A stretch of DNA of 64,000 nucleotides, taken from positions 17,031-81,030 of the forward strand of contig DAHVDE010000065.1 in assembly GCA_027313705.1 (NCBI GenBank), written 5' to 3'. This document shows positions 38,043 through 47,678 of this stretch, piece by piece. The stretch comes from Actinomycetota bacterium (GTDB taxonomy: Bacteria; Actinomycetota; Actinomycetes; Streptosporangiales; Streptosporangiaceae). The translations under genes and the position numbers were made by a program. The notes under the pieces are model-generated. The model was not told the origin of the DNA. It did not search any database and saw nothing but the letters and a program-made list of their open reading frames with translations. Position 1 is the stretch's first letter, and each line of letters starts with the position of its first letter.

Positions 38043-40591
38043 GTAAGCTCGCGTGGATCGGCCAGGGTGTCTAGCTGACCGACCGCGGTGATCCAGATCA
38101 CGGCCTCGCCTGCCTCGTCCGACCCCGCCAGGTCGACGCTGGCCGAGAATCCCCAGTCATGGTCGCCCTCCTGGTCGTCGAAGATCTGGCGGATCCGCCA
38201 CTGGTCCCGGTCGCTATCGTCGATGATCAGCATGGCCGGGCCTCTGGCATCTGGTCCCGTGCCGATCTCCTCGTGCTCGTCGAAGTACGGCTCGACGGCG
38301 TCTGCCCAGGCATCGGCGTCCCAGCCGGCGTCCTCGTCGAGTTCGCCTAGCTGGTCCCAGCGCCGCAGGGCGGCGAGTTCGACCCGGCGGAACATGGCGT
38401 TGCGTACCAGGACGCGGAACGCCCGCAGGTTGCCGGTCACGGCGGGCGGGCGCTCGTCTAGCTGGGTGGCGCCTGCCCTGGCCGCCTCGTCAGGATTGGC
38501 CAGGCGTTCCCACTCGTCGAGCAGGCTCGAGTCGACCTGCCTGACGGTCTCGCCCAGCCATTCGATCAGGTCGATAAGTTCCTCGGTCTTGGCGTCGTCA
38601 GGCACGGTCTGGCGTACCGCCTTGTAGGCGTCGGCCAGGTAACGCAGCAGCAGGCCTTCTGACCTGGCGATGCCGAGCCAGCTTACGTACTCGGTGAAGG
38701 TCATTGCCCGTTCGTACATGTCCCTGGCGACTGACTTCGGGCGGATCTCATAGTCAAGCACCCATGGGTGACCGCGAGCGTACATCGAGTACGCCGCTTC
38801 AAGCAGTTCGGCCAGCGGCTGCGTATACGACACGGATTCGAGCAGGTCAAGACGGGTTTCGTAGTCGATGCCCTCGGCCTTCATCTCCGCGACGGCCTCG
38901 CCCTTGGCCTTGAAGAGTTGCGCGGCGAGTGCTGGCCTGGGGTTGTCGAGCGTCGCCTCTATGGCCGACAGGACATCGAGCGGGTATTGCGGTGAGGTGA
39001 CGTCGAGCAGTTCGATGGCGGCCAGCGCGAACGGCGAAAGTGCCTGGTTGAGGGCGAAATCTTCCTGAAGGTCGACGGTCAGCCTGACCAGGCGGCCCTG
39101 GTCGTCGGGCTCGGCGAGTCGCTCGACCACGCCGCCTGCGAGCAGCGCGCGGTAGATCGCAATGGCACGGTGGATGTGCCGGCGCTGGGCGGCGCGGTCT
39201 TCGTGGTTGTCCCGCAGCAGGTGCCGCATCGAGGCGAACGCGTCGCCCGGCCGGCCGATCACGTTGAGCAGCATGGCGTGGGTCACCCCGAAACTGGACT
39301 TGAGCGGCTCGGGATCGGCCGCCACCAGGCGGTCAAACGTGGGCTGACCCCAGGACACCATGCCAGGCGGTGGTCTCTTGCGGACAAATTTCCGTCTTTT
39401 CTTAGGATCGTCTCCGATCTTGGCGAGCGCCTTCTCGTTGGCGATCACGTGCTCAGGTGCCTGCACCACGACCGTGCCCGTATCGTCGAAGCCGGCCCGG
39501 CCAGCCCGGCCGGCGATCTGATGGAACTCGCGGGCCTGCAGCAGTCGCGTGACGCTGCCGTCGTACTTGCTCAGCGAGGTGAAAAGTACGGTGCGGATTG
39601 GGACGTTGATGCCAACGCCCAGGGTGTCAGTGCCGCAGATGACCTTAAGCAGGCCAGCCTGGGCCAGTGTTTCCACCAGGCGGCGATATCTCGGCAGCAT
39701 TCCGGCGTGATGGATGCCGATGCCGTGGCGCACCAGGCGGGAGAGCGTCTTGCCGAAACCGGCCGTGAACCTGAACCGGCCGATCATGGCGGCGATGGCG
39801 TCCTTTTCTTCTCTGGTGCACACGTTGACGCTCATCAGCGCCTGGGCCTGGTCGATTGCGGCAGCCTGGGTGAAATGGACGATGTAGACCGGGGCCTGGT
39901 GGGTGACCAGGAGTTCTTCGATGGTCTCGTGCAGTGGCTCGACGACGTAGCGGAACATGAGCGGTACCGGGCGCTCGGCCGAGGCGACAACCGCGGTGGG
40001 GCGGCCCGTGCGCCTGGTGAGATCCTGCTCGAATCTGCTGACGTCGCCAAGCGTCGCCGACATGAGCAGGAACTGGGCACGCGGCAGCTCGATCAGCGGT
40101 ACCTGCCAGGCCCAGCCGCGGTCAGGGTCCGCGTAGTAATGGAACTCGTCCATGATCACCGTGCCCGCGTCGGCCTGCGCGCCATCGCGGAGCGCGATGT
40201 TGGCCAGGACCTCGGCCGTGCAGCAGATGATCGGCGCGCCGGCATTCACGCTGCCGTCACCTGTCATCATGCCGACGTTGGCCGCGCCGAAGATGTCACA
40301 GAGAGCGAAGAACTTCTCCGAGACCAGTGCCTTGATCGGAGCGGTGTAAAAACTGCGTTCGTCGGCGGCCAGGGCGGCGAAGTGGGCGGCGGTAGCGACC
40401 AGGCTCTTGCCCGAGCCAGTCGGCGTGGACAAAATCACGTTTGCGCCCGAGACCAGTTCGATGAGCGCGTCGTCCTGGTGCGGGTACAGCGCGAGGCCCT
40501 GGTCGGCGGCCCACCGTGAGAACGCGGCGTAGAGCGCGTCTGGCCCGGCGGATTCTGGCACCAGTTCGGTAAGAGTCATGGCGCATTCCAT
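38039..40591 (-). CDS. Ski2-like DEAD/DEAH-box RNA helicase with DUF3516
   Basis: 850 residues. Superfamily 2 helicase core: Q-like motif YPHQDDAL, Walker A TPTGSGKS at residues 56-63, DExH box MDEFHYY, SATLGD (motif III), TLGVGINVPIRTV and QIAGRAGRAG (motif VI). The C-terminal half is the DUF3516 region found in actinobacterial homologues. Probably unwinds RNA in the cytoplasm; partner nuclease unknown. An in-frame ATG four codons downstream is an alternative start. Confidence 0.88.
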   Translation of the reverse strand: MECAMTLTELVPESAGPDALYAAFSRWAADQGLALYPHQDDALIELVSGANVILSTPTGSGKSLVATAAHFAALAADERSFYTAPIKALVSEKFFALCDIFGAANVGMMTGDGSVNAGAPIICCTAEVLANIALRDGAQADAGTVIMDEFHYYADPDRGWAWQVPLIELPRAQFLLMSATLGDVSRFEQDLTRRTGRPTAVVASAERPVPLMFRYVVEPLHETIEELLVTHQAPVYIVHFTQAAAIDQAQALMSVNVCTREEKDAIAAMIGRFRFTAGFGKTLSRLVRHGIGIHHAGMLPRYRRLVETLAQAGLLKVICGTDTLGVGINVPIRTVLFTSLSKYDGSVTRLLQAREFHQIAGRAGRAGFDDTGTVVVQAPEHVIANEKALAKIGDDPKKRRKFVRKRPPPGMVSWGQPTFDRLVAADPEPLKSSFGVTHAMLLNVIGRPGDAFASMRHLLRDNHEDRAAQRRHIHRAIAIYRALLAGGVVERLAEPDDQGRLVRLTVDLQEDFALNQALSPFALAAIELLDVTSPQYPLDVLSAIEATLDNPRPALAAQLFKAKGEAVAEMKAEGIDYETRLDLLESVSYTQPLAELLEAAYSMYARGHPWVLDYEIRPKSVARDMYERAMTFTEYVSWLGIARSEGLLLRYLADAYKAVRQTVPDDAKTEELIDLIEWLGETVRQVDSSLLDEWERLANPDEAARAGATQLDERPPAVTGNLRAFRVLVRNAMFRRVELAALRRWDQLGELDEDAGWDADAWADAVEPYFDEHEEIGTGPDARGPAMLIIDDSDRDQWRIRQIFDDQEGDHDWGFSASVDLAGSDEAGEAVIWITAVGQLDTLADPRELT

Positions 40592-40638
40592 GGTGCCAGT
40601 TCGCCCGTGGTGCTTGCGCCCTGCGGCGCCCGGATCGG

Positions 40639-41799
40639 CTAAGGGTGCGCGGTGGCCTTCGCCTGGCCGGCCGGCTCCCCCATCGTTGCCGCATGCCTGA
40701 CCACCAGGGAATCCGGCGGCACCAGGTCGACACCGTCAGGATCGTTGAGGTAGCCGGGCGCGCGTCCGGTCACACCGCGGTGCCCGTATTGCCAGACGAT
40801 CTTGTTGGTAACCGGGTCTATGACGATCACCCGGTCGTTGTAGTCGTCGTTGGCCAGGATGTCGCCGTTCGGCAGTGGCAGCGCGAGCGAGGGCTTGTTC
40901 AGGTTGCCGAACCGCCAGAGCAGTTTCCCTCGGGTCGTGAACTCGACGATCTGACCGGGGTCTGAATAGTCGGCGGTGAGCAGGCGGCCAGGGGACACCT
41001 CGTTGGTGTCAGATGGGTAACCAACGCCTGGCGGGTGCGTTGACCAGAGCATGTGCCCGTTGAGGCCGATGCCGTCGGCCCAGTCTCCGTTGATCTCGGT
41101 GACTACATAGCCACCGTTGGTCATCGGGAATGCGCCGTTCGGGCTGTCGAAGATGCGCGGCGGATCGTGCGCGCACCAACTGGCCGGGTGGCCGAGCGCG
41201 TGCAGCAGGTGGTGCGCGGGCGGGGCGATCGTGATGATGCGGCAGTTCACGATGTCAGCGGCGATGATGTCCCCGTTAGGCATGAGCATGGCGTCGTCTG
41301 GGTTGCTCAGCCTGTTCGGCCCGGATCCTGGTACCCCTGGCTTGCCGTAGCGGTAGACGACTTTGTCAGCGGCGACGCTGATGACTGAGATGACCTGGTT
41401 GTCCTCTTGCGTCGCGATGATGTACTTGCCGTTGGGGGAGAAGAACGCGTCGTCGGGCACCCGGAAGGTCTGGCCGGGCCGCGGAAACTCCCATCTGACC
41501 CTGCCCTGCGGGTCCACGATGATCAGCCGGTTGTTCAGGTGATCGGCGATAAGCACGTCGGCCGGCAGCGCCGACGGCCGGGATCCTGGTGCCAGGTGAC
41601 CTGATCCGCTGACTGGTGCCAGCCAGGGTGCGCTGGTGATAGCGGACTGCTGCCGCGCGTGGTGCTGGTCACGCGCCTGGTGTGCGGCCTTGCTTGGCTG
41701 GCTGGTGCACGCTGCCGCCAGTGCGGACGCGGCGATGCAGACACCTGCCAGGGCAAGCTTGGCGGTGCGGCGTGGTGTGATGACGGCCCCCTCGATCAT
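40639..41799 (-). CDS. Putative lipoprotein beta-propeller (NHL/PQQ-like repeats)
   Basis: 386 residues from the ATG at 41799; signal peptide ALAGVCIAASALAAAC with Cys31 as probable lipid site, although A at -3 makes the lipobox imperfect. The mature part repeats a strand pattern such as NPDDAMLMPNGDIIAADIVNCRIITI, PNGDILANDDYNDRVIVIDPVTNKIVWQYG about five or six times, typical of a beta-propeller. No catalytic site stands out. Probably binds a ligand or the envelope on the outside. Divergent from the DUF2277 gene. Confidence 0.65.
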   Translation of the reverse strand: MIEGAVITPRRTAKLALAGVCIAASALAAACTSQPSKAAHQARDQHHARQQSAITSAPWLAPVSGSGHLAPGSRPSALPADVLIADHLNNRLIIVDPQGRVRWEFPRPGQTFRVPDDAFFSPNGKYIIATQEDNQVISVISVAADKVVYRYGKPGVPGSGPNRLSNPDDAMLMPNGDIIAADIVNCRIITIAPPAHHLLHALGHPASWCAHDPPRIFDSPNGAFPMTNGGYVVTEINGDWADGIGLNGHMLWSTHPPGVGYPSDTNEVSPGRLLTADYSDPGQIVEFTTRGKLLWRFGNLNKPSLALPLPNGDILANDDYNDRVIVIDPVTNKIVWQYGHRGVTGRAPGYLNDPDGVDLVPPDSLVVRHAATMGEPAGQAKATAHP

Positions 41800-41910
41800 G
41801 CAACTGCGGAACGCATGCAGCCTGCCACTTTCCGTGGTCAGGCAAACTCGGCGCCCGCGCGAGGCCTGAAGACTTTGCGCCTGGTGTACCTGGACATGAC
41901 CATCGGGGTT

Positions 41911-41942
41911 AGCGCTAGGTTGGAGCAGCGCTAGGTTGGAGC
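41911..41942 (+). repeat. Perfect 16-bp tandem duplication in front of DUF2277
   Basis: AGCGCTAGGTTGGAGC occurs at 41911-41926 and immediately again at 41927-41942. The unit carries a GGTTGGAG ribosome-binding-like stretch, so the duplication gives two possible binding sites; the second is correctly placed for the ATG at 41944. Confidence 0.9.
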
Positions 41943-41943
41943 C

Positions 41944-42174
41944 ATGTGCCGCAGTATCAAGACGTTGCGTGAGCCATACACCGAGCAAGTGACGCAGGCC
42001 GATGTCCGGGCCGCCGCGTTGCAGTACGTGCGCAAGATCAGCGGGTTCCGCGCGCCCGCCGCCCATAACGCCGAGGCGTTCAATGAGGCGGTCGACCGCA
42101 TTGCCGGCGCGACCGCCGAGTTGCTCGACCGGCTCGAGGTCAGGACGGGCTCCGTGCGGGCGGCGGCCGGCTAG
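41944..42174 (+). CDS. DUF2277 domain-containing protein
   Basis: 76 residues, a full-length DUF2277 protein: MCRSIKTLREP at the start with the conserved Cys2, then ADVRAAALQYVRKISGFRAPAAHNAEAFNEAV. The family is widespread in soil bacteria and has no known function. The start codon directly follows a 16-bp duplicated segment. Confidence 0.85.
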   Translation: MCRSIKTLREPYTEQVTQADVRAAALQYVRKISGFRAPAAHNAEAFNEAVDRIAGATAELLDRLEVRTGSVRAAAG

Positions 42175-42180
42175 CCGGTG

Positions 42181-42215
42181 CCCTGGTAACCCTGGTAACC
42201 CTGGTGCCCTGGTAA
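42181..42215. repeat. 9-bp tandem repeat between convergent genes
   Basis: CCCTGGTAA at 42181-42189 and 42190-42198, CCCTGGTG at 42199-42206, and CCCTGGTAA at 42207-42215. It fills the short gap between DUF2277 (stop 42174) and the acyl-CoA ligase (stop 42232). No clear hairpin. Confidence 0.85.
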
Positions 42216-42231
42216 CCGGTGCCGTGGCGGG

Positions 42232-43887
42232 CTAGGCGGTCTTGGTCTGGCTGGCGGCGGCGAGGCCTAGTTCGGTGATCGAGGTCTCGCGCATCTTGAA
42301 TTTCTGCACCTTGCCGGTGACCGTCATCGGGAACTCGGTGCAGAACCTGATGTAGCGCGGCACCTTGAAGTGCGCGATCTTGCCCTGGCAGTACTGCCTG
42401 ACCTCGTCCTCGGTTAGTTCCGCATCGGGCCGCAGCTTGATCCAGGCACAGAGTTCCTCGCCGTACCTGAGATCAGGAACGCCGATCACCTGCACGTCCT
42501 CAATGGCCGGGTGGGCGTAGAGGAACTCTTCTACCTCGCGCGGGTACACGTTCTCGCCGCCCCTGATCACCATGTCCTTGATCCGGCCGACGATGTTCAG
42601 GTACCCGGCCTGGTCCATTACGGCCAGGTCGCCCGTGTGCATCCAGCGCGCCTGGTCGATCGCCTCTGCCGTCTTCTCCGGCTCTTCCCAGTAGCCGAGC
42701 ATCACGGAATAGCCCCTGGTGCACAATTCGCCGGGTGCCTCACGGGGAAGCACCCGGCCGGTCTCAGGGTCGATGACCTTGACTTCGACGTGCGGGTGGA
42801 CGCGCCCGACGGTCGCGACCCTGCGCTCCATGTCGTCGTCCGCGGTGGTCTGAGTGGACACCGGCGAGGTCTCCGTCATGCCATAGCAGATCGTGACCTC
42901 GCTCATGTGCATCTCGCTGACTACCCGCTTCATGACCTCGACCGGGCAAGGGGAACCGGCCATGATGCCAGTGCGAAGTGTGGACAGGTCATAGTCGGCG
43001 AAGCCGGGCAGTGCCAGTTCCGCGATGAACATGGTCGGCACGCCGTAGAGCGAAGTGCACCGTTCGGCCTGGACGGTCGCGAGCGTCTGGGCCGGGTCGA
43101 AGCCGGGTGCAGGTATCACGATGCAGGCGCCGTGCGTGGTGCAGGCCAGGTTGCCGAGAACCATTCCGAAGCAGTGGTAGAACGGCACGGGAATGCACAC
43201 TCGATCCAGATGTGAATAGCGGCATCCCTCGCCGATGAAGAACCCGTTGTTGAGTATGTTGTGATGCGAGAGAGTGGCGCCCTTGGGAAACCCGGTTGTA
43301 CCGCTCGTGTACTGAATGTTGATCGGATCATCGAAGGATAGGCCAGCCTCGCGCTCGGCCAGCGACTCGCGTGCGCTAGGCATGCGGCCGGCCGCGAACA
43401 GCGCGTGCCACTCTGGCGAGCCCAGATAGATCACGCTCTCCAGGTCAGGAAGGTCGGGCCGGGTTTCCTCGATCATCGCCCGGTAGTTACTCGTCTTGAA
43501 CACTTCCGCGCTTACCAGCATCCGCACGCCTGACTGGCGGAGCGCGTAGCTCAGCTCATGGCTGCGGTAAGCGGGGTTGATGTTGACCAGGATGATGCCC
43601 GCCTTGGCCGTGGCGTACTGAAGCAGCACCCACTCGGCGCAGTTGGGTGCCCAGATCCCCGCCCGCTCACCCGCCGCCAGTCCGGCAGCGATCAGCCCGC
43701 TGGCGAGCACGTCGGTCTCTGCGTCGAACTGCGCATAGGTCAAGCGCAGCCCTGACTGCGCATCTACCAGGGCCTGCGCATCGGGGTACCTGGCGGCCAC
43801 CCGCCGCAGGTTGGCCCCGATAGTCTCGCCGAGCAAGGGAAGGCTTGATGCGCCATGGCTGTAGGACAGCGCGGCCGGCAAGGACAT
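42232..43887 (-). CDS. AMP-binding acyl-CoA synthetase (FadD35-like)
   Basis: 551 residues of the ANL superfamily: activates a fatty acid with ATP and loads it on CoA. Motifs: P-loop [33 protein letters not shown] and [19 protein letters not shown], and the catalytic Lys in TVTGKVQKF near the C-terminus. The overall pattern resembles actinobacterial medium/long-chain FadD35-type ligases. Start at ATG 43887 with AAAGG upstream; a frame extension to 43923 lacks support. Downstream of menA on the same strand, 177 bp away. Confidence 0.85.
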   Translation of the reverse strand: MSLPAALSYSHGASSLPLLGETIGANLRRVAARYPDAQALVDAQSGLRLTYAQFDAETDVLASGLIAAGLAAGERAGIWAPNCAEWVLLQYATAKAGIILVNINPAYRSHELSYALRQSGVRMLVSAEVFKTSNYRAMIEETRPDLPDLESVIYLGSPEWHALFAAGRMPSARESLAEREAGLSFDDPINIQYTSGTTGFPKGATLSHHNILNNGFFIGEGCRYSHLDRVCIPVPFYHCFGMVLGNLACTTHGACIVIPAPGFDPAQTLATVQAERCTSLYGVPTMFIAELALPGFADYDLSTLRTGIMAGSPCPVEVMKRVVSEMHMSEVTICYGMTETSPVSTQTTADDDMERRVATVGRVHPHVEVKVIDPETGRVLPREAPGELCTRGYSVMLGYWEEPEKTAEAIDQARWMHTGDLAVMDQAGYLNIVGRIKDMVIRGGENVYPREVEEFLYAHPAIEDVQVIGVPDLRYGEELCAWIKLRPDAELTEDEVRQYCQGKIAHFKVPRYIRFCTEFPMTVTGKVQKFKMRETSITELGLAAASQTKTA

Positions 43888-44064
43888 GACCGGGCACCTT
43901 TCACTAGAGCAGCGGTTTCGCAACCAGGTTCATCACCAGGTACGCAACCAATCGTGCCTGGCTCGCCGCCCGGCCTGAGGCTCGGGGCCTGCCAGCCAGG
44001 ACCGAAGTATGCCATTGTGGGGGCAAGGTAACAGTCCGGTCAATGCAGGTGACCGTACTCAAGG

Positions 44065-44937
44065 TCAGAGCCTGATGGCCAGGCCAGCCGTGAGCAGGAA
44101 GCCGAAGGCAAGCTGTAGCCGGCCGGTTTGGCCGAGCACGGCGATGAGGCCGCGCCCGGCCGCGCCGCCGAGCACCTCCCTCGCCGGGGAAATCGCGAGC
44201 GGCAGCACGGCCAGCGCGAGCAGCGCGAACGGCGCGGCGGGTGCGATCGCGACCGCCACCGCGAACGGCAGGCCAGCGCAGCTCGCGTAGAGCAGGCGGG
44301 TCCGCCGGTCACCGATCAGTACCGCCAGCGTTCGCTTGCCCGAGCTGGCATCGGTGGGAATGTCACGGAGATTGTTGATCACCAGGAGGGCGCAGGCGAG
44401 CAGGCCAACCGGGATCGCGGCCAGCAGCGCCAGCCAGCTCAGCCTGCCCATCTGCACGTATGCGGTTCCGACCACGGCGCCGAGGCCGAAGAACAAGAAT
44501 ACCGAAACCTCGCCGAGCCCTCGATACCCGTAGGGCCTGCTCCCTCCGGTGTAGAACCAGGCCGCGGCGATCGCCGCCGCGCCGACCGCGAGCAGCCACC
44601 AGTTCACCGCGATCGCGAGCACAAGCCCGGCGATCCCGGCGGCCAGGAAGCAGCCGAGCGCCGCCGCGAGCACCTGCCGGGGGGTGGCAAGCCCTGACGC
44701 CACCAGCCTGACCGGGCCGACCCGCTTCTCGTCGGTGCCCTTGATGCCGTCGCTGTAGTCGTTGGCGAAGTTGACGCCGATTTGCAGAGCCAGGGCCACT
44801 ACGAGCGCGAGCACGGCTCGCCAGCCGATGAAAGAGCCGTAACCTGCCGCTACGCCTGAGCCCACCGCTACCGGCACTACGGCGGCAGGCAACGTCTTCG
44901 GCCGCGTGCCTGCCACCCATTCCTTCGCCGTTGCCAC
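44065..44937 (-). CDS. menA: 1,4-dihydroxy-2-naphthoate polyprenyltransferase
   Basis: MenA attaches the polyprenyl tail to DHNA in the membrane to make demethylmenaquinone. 290 residues, about nine membrane helices. Prenyl-diphosphate sites: NFANDYSDGIKGTD near residues 55-68, and the second Asp-rich motif NNLRDIPTDASSGKRTLAVLIG. Begins with GTRPKTLPAAVVPVAVG typical of MenA. It starts at a GTG; a GTG seven codons downstream has an AAGGA in front and may be used instead. Confidence 0.92.
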   Translation of the reverse strand: MATAKEWVAGTRPKTLPAAVVPVAVGSGVAAGYGSFIGWRAVLALVVALALQIGVNFANDYSDGIKGTDEKRVGPVRLVASGLATPRQVLAAALGCFLAAGIAGLVLAIAVNWWLLAVGAAAIAAAWFYTGGSRPYGYRGLGEVSVFLFFGLGAVVGTAYVQMGRLSWLALLAAIPVGLLACALLVINNLRDIPTDASSGKRTLAVLIGDRRTRLLYASCAGLPFAVAVAIAPAAPFALLALAVLPLAISPAREVLGGAAGRGLIAVLGQTGRLQLAFGFLLTAGLAIRL

Positions 44938-45020
44938 CTTCGCCGTCCATGGTCGCTGATATGCCGTCCTGGGGAGACGTCAAAGACTAGCGCCAGCGGG
45001 ACAGTGCGCCGCTCGAGCGG

Positions 45021-45050
45021 GTCGGTTTGCCTGCGGTCGGTTTGCCTGCG
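45021..45050. repeat. 15-bp tandem duplication after the NERD gene
   Basis: GTCGGTTTGCCTGCG occurs twice in a row (45021-45035, 45036-45050), directly beyond the stop codon of the minus-strand NERD gene at 45052-45054. Confidence 0.9.
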
Positions 45051-45051
45051 G

Positions 45052-46125
45052 TCAGTTCAGGGCGGGCAGGGCGTTGGCGGCGGCGGAGAAGACCAGGGCG
45101 ATCTGGGCGTCGTTTAGGTGATGACCGATGGTGGCCCTGGACTGACGCCTGAAATAGGCGCCGACGTGACTGCCGTCGAACGTGTCGACGCCCTTGATCC
45201 GCATGATCACCCACGGAATGCTCGGGCCGTAGATGACCATGGCCGGGCGCACCCGCACTCGCTGGCCTAGCTCGGTGCCGATCAGTTCTGCTACCTTCTC
45301 TGCCTCGAATTTCGCATGGTCGAACTTGGAGTCCATGCTGACCGGGCCGTGGTAAAGGACACCGCCCTTGGCCAGGAGCGGCAACCTGGTGTCAAAGCGC
45401 TGCGAATCGAGGGCGAAAATGCCGCTCGGGCCGATCACGACGTGGTCGACGACTGAACTGGTGCCAGGCAGTCGTCTGGCGTTCAGCGCCATGTAGCCTG
45501 CTGCCTGCAATACCTTGAGTTTCCTTGCCGTCGCCCGCTGCGCCGAGGTGACCCGCACGGAAGTTGGCGTGATCCCCGTGGTCCTTGACCTGAACAGCGT
45601 GTCGATCGCGACGCAGAGCACGGCCGCGGTAAGGCCGTAGCGCCAGTCTTTCCAGATCGTGACGGCGGTGAAAGCCACCAGGCAGACGCCGATCCTGACG
45701 AGCCAGATCCGCAGCCTCGGGTCCGCGGTGAGCCTGGGGTTAATGAGCGGCTTGGTGACCAGCGGAAGTGAGATCGGCTTGGCGTGCAACTGCCGCCGCC
45801 GCGCCGGGTCGATCAGTTCCGGCCGGCCGCCAGCCGCCGCGGAACCAGGGTCAGCCGGCCGCGCGGGGAAATCGCCGTCGAGCGTCTGGCCTTCGTCGAG
45901 CGTCTGGCCTTCGTCGAGCAGCGGATCTTCGCCGCGTTCCGGCACCGCGACAAGGTCGTCTTGCGTATCGGCGGCGTCTTCCTCGTCCCTGTTCCTGACG
46001 AACCATGAGCGCCAGTTGTGCTGGTCTTCGCCTTGCGCGGTGGGCTGGTCGGCTGGCTGGCCGGCCGCGGGCTGAACCTCAGCGTCCACGTTCTGAGCGT
46101 AACCGATGAGGGACCGGCAGAACAT
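45052..46125 (-). CDS. NERD (nuclease-related) domain membrane protein
   Basis: 357 residues. The first ~110 are acidic, Gln/Glu/Pro-rich and probably disordered, with an 18-bp duplication (45880-45915) encoding LDEGQT repeats. Two membrane helices follow (WLVRIGVCLVAFTAVTIW and YGLTAAVLCVAIDTLF, residues ~140-175). The C-terminal NERD domain shows GYMALNARRLPGTSSVVDHVVIGPSGIFALDS. NERD resembles restriction-endonuclease folds, but the nuclease role is unproven. The extreme N-terminus is uncertain; no clear ribosome binding site precedes ATG 46125. Confidence 0.75.
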   Translation of the reverse strand: MFCRSLIGYAQNVDAEVQPAAGQPADQPTAQGEDQHNWRSWFVRNRDEEDAADTQDDLVAVPERGEDPLLDEGQTLDEGQTLDGDFPARPADPGSAAAGGRPELIDPARRRQLHAKPISLPLVTKPLINPRLTADPRLRIWLVRIGVCLVAFTAVTIWKDWRYGLTAAVLCVAIDTLFRSRTTGITPTSVRVTSAQRATARKLKVLQAAGYMALNARRLPGTSSVVDHVVIGPSGIFALDSQRFDTRLPLLAKGGVLYHGPVSMDSKFDHAKFEAEKVAELIGTELGQRVRVRPAMVIYGPSIPWVIMRIKGVDTFDGSHVGAYFRRQSRATIGHHLNDAQIALVFSAAANALPALN

Positions 46126-46188
46126 GGCGGGCAGCCGAGATCGAGAACCCTGGACTGCCGGGTCACAGCGCAGCTACTGTTCGGTAAC

Positions 46189-47616
46189 ATGGCAGAACTA
46201 CATGACCTGACCGTGATCGAACTGGCCGGGGCGATCAGGGCCGGTGACCTTTCTCCGGTCGAAATCACCGAGCACTACCTGGACCGCATTGACCGGCTGA
46301 ACGCTGAGACGGGCGCCTTCTACACGGTGACCGCCGACTTGGCCAGAGAACAGGCAGCCGAGGCCGAGCAGGCCGCTGCGGAAAGCCGCAGGAACGGAAC
46401 GAAACTCCCGCCGCTGGCCGGCGTTCCCATTCCGATCAAGGACCTGAACCTGGTGGCCGGCGTCAGGGCTACCTTCGGCTCGGTCATTCTCGCCGACAAC
46501 ATCGCGACGGAGGACGACTACGTGGTCGCCGAGTTGCGCAAGGCCGGCATCGTGATCACCGGCAAGACAGCTACGCCAGAGTTCGGCCTGCCCTGTTACA
46601 CCGAGACCCAGATCGGGCCGCCGGCCCGCACCCCGTGGGACCTGACCAGGTCAGCGGGCGGATCAAGCGGCGGTGCCGCCGCCGCGGTGGCGGCCGGGCT
46701 CGCTCCGGCCGCTCAGGGCAGCGATGGCGGCGGCTCGATCAGGATCCCGTCGAGCGTCTGCGGCCTGTACGGCATCAAGCCGACCCGGGGGCGTATCTCA
46801 GGTGGTCCGCTGATGCCTGACCTGTTCGGCTTGTCCACCGACGGCCCGCTGGCTCGGACTGTCGCCGATGCGGCGCTCCTGCTCGACGTGATGACATGCA
46901 GTTACCCCGGCGACCTTTACTCGGCACCGCCGCTGCCCGCAGGCGAGACCTTCCTGCAGCACGCCCGCCGCGATCCTGGCAAGCTGCGCATCGGCCGCTC
47001 GCTCAAGAACGTGGTGCCAGGCGCCCGCGTGCATGAAGACTGCGAGGCCGCCTACGAGGACGCGAGCAAACTGCTCGCCGACCTCGGTCACGAGATCGTC
47101 GACGTCGAGTTGCCCTTCGCAGAAGATGCCGTGCCGATGTTCGAGTTCCTCTGGTACGCCATGGCCACCCTGGCCCCGATCAGTCCCGAGCAAGAAGATC
47201 AGCTGCTGCCGCTGACCAGGTACCTGCGTGGCCGCGGCCTCAAAGTGACCGCGGCCGAGTTGCTCTTCGCCGAGGCTTACCTGCAAAGCATCACGAGAAC
47301 GGCGATGTCAGTACTTAACGCCTACGATGCGTTTCTCAGCCCGACGCTGGCCTCCCCGCCGGTTCCTGTCGGCTACTTCGACGAGGCAGATCCGGCCGAG
47401 AACTTCGAAAGGCAGAAGCGATTCACGCCTTACACCGCGCTCTACAACATTTCCGGCCAGCCAGCGGTAAACCTGCCCTTGTACTGGAACTCAGACGGCC
47501 TGCCGATTGGCGTCATGCTGAGCGGGAAGATCGGCGGCGAAGCCACCTTGATCTCGCTTTCCGCTCAGCTTGAGGCGGCCAGGCCATGGAAGGACAAGCA
47601 CCCGGCGCTTTGGTAA
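46189..47616 (+). CDS. Amidase signature family hydrolase
   Basis: 475 residues, the second amidase of the window. Triad: Lys84 in PIPIKDLN, Ser159 in AGGSSGGAA, nucleophile Ser183 in GSDGGGSIRIPS; spacing 24 between the serines. It is closer to the classical GGSSGG form than the amidase at 1.3 kb, so the two are not recent duplicates. DLFGLSTDGPLARTVADAALLLD follows. Substrate unknown. Start ATG 46189 is where homology begins (LHDLTVIELAGAIRAGDLSPVEITEHYL pattern). Confidence 0.88.
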   Translation: MAELHDLTVIELAGAIRAGDLSPVEITEHYLDRIDRLNAETGAFYTVTADLAREQAAEAEQAAAESRRNGTKLPPLAGVPIPIKDLNLVAGVRATFGSVILADNIATEDDYVVAELRKAGIVITGKTATPEFGLPCYTETQIGPPARTPWDLTRSAGGSSGGAAAAVAAGLAPAAQGSDGGGSIRIPSSVCGLYGIKPTRGRISGGPLMPDLFGLSTDGPLARTVADAALLLDVMTCSYPGDLYSAPPLPAGETFLQHARRDPGKLRIGRSLKNVVPGARVHEDCEAAYEDASKLLADLGHEIVDVELPFAEDAVPMFEFLWYAMATLAPISPEQEDQLLPLTRYLRGRGLKVTAAELLFAEAYLQSITRTAMSVLNAYDAFLSPTLASPPVPVGYFDEADPAENFERQKRFTPYTALYNISGQPAVNLPLYWNSDGLPIGVMLSGKIGGEATLISLSAQLEAARPWKDKHPALW

Positions 47617-47678
47617 CCGCGCGGCGGCGCCCCGGTAGTCCTACCATCTGAGAGTGGCTGCGCGAGCCGCCAGTCACA

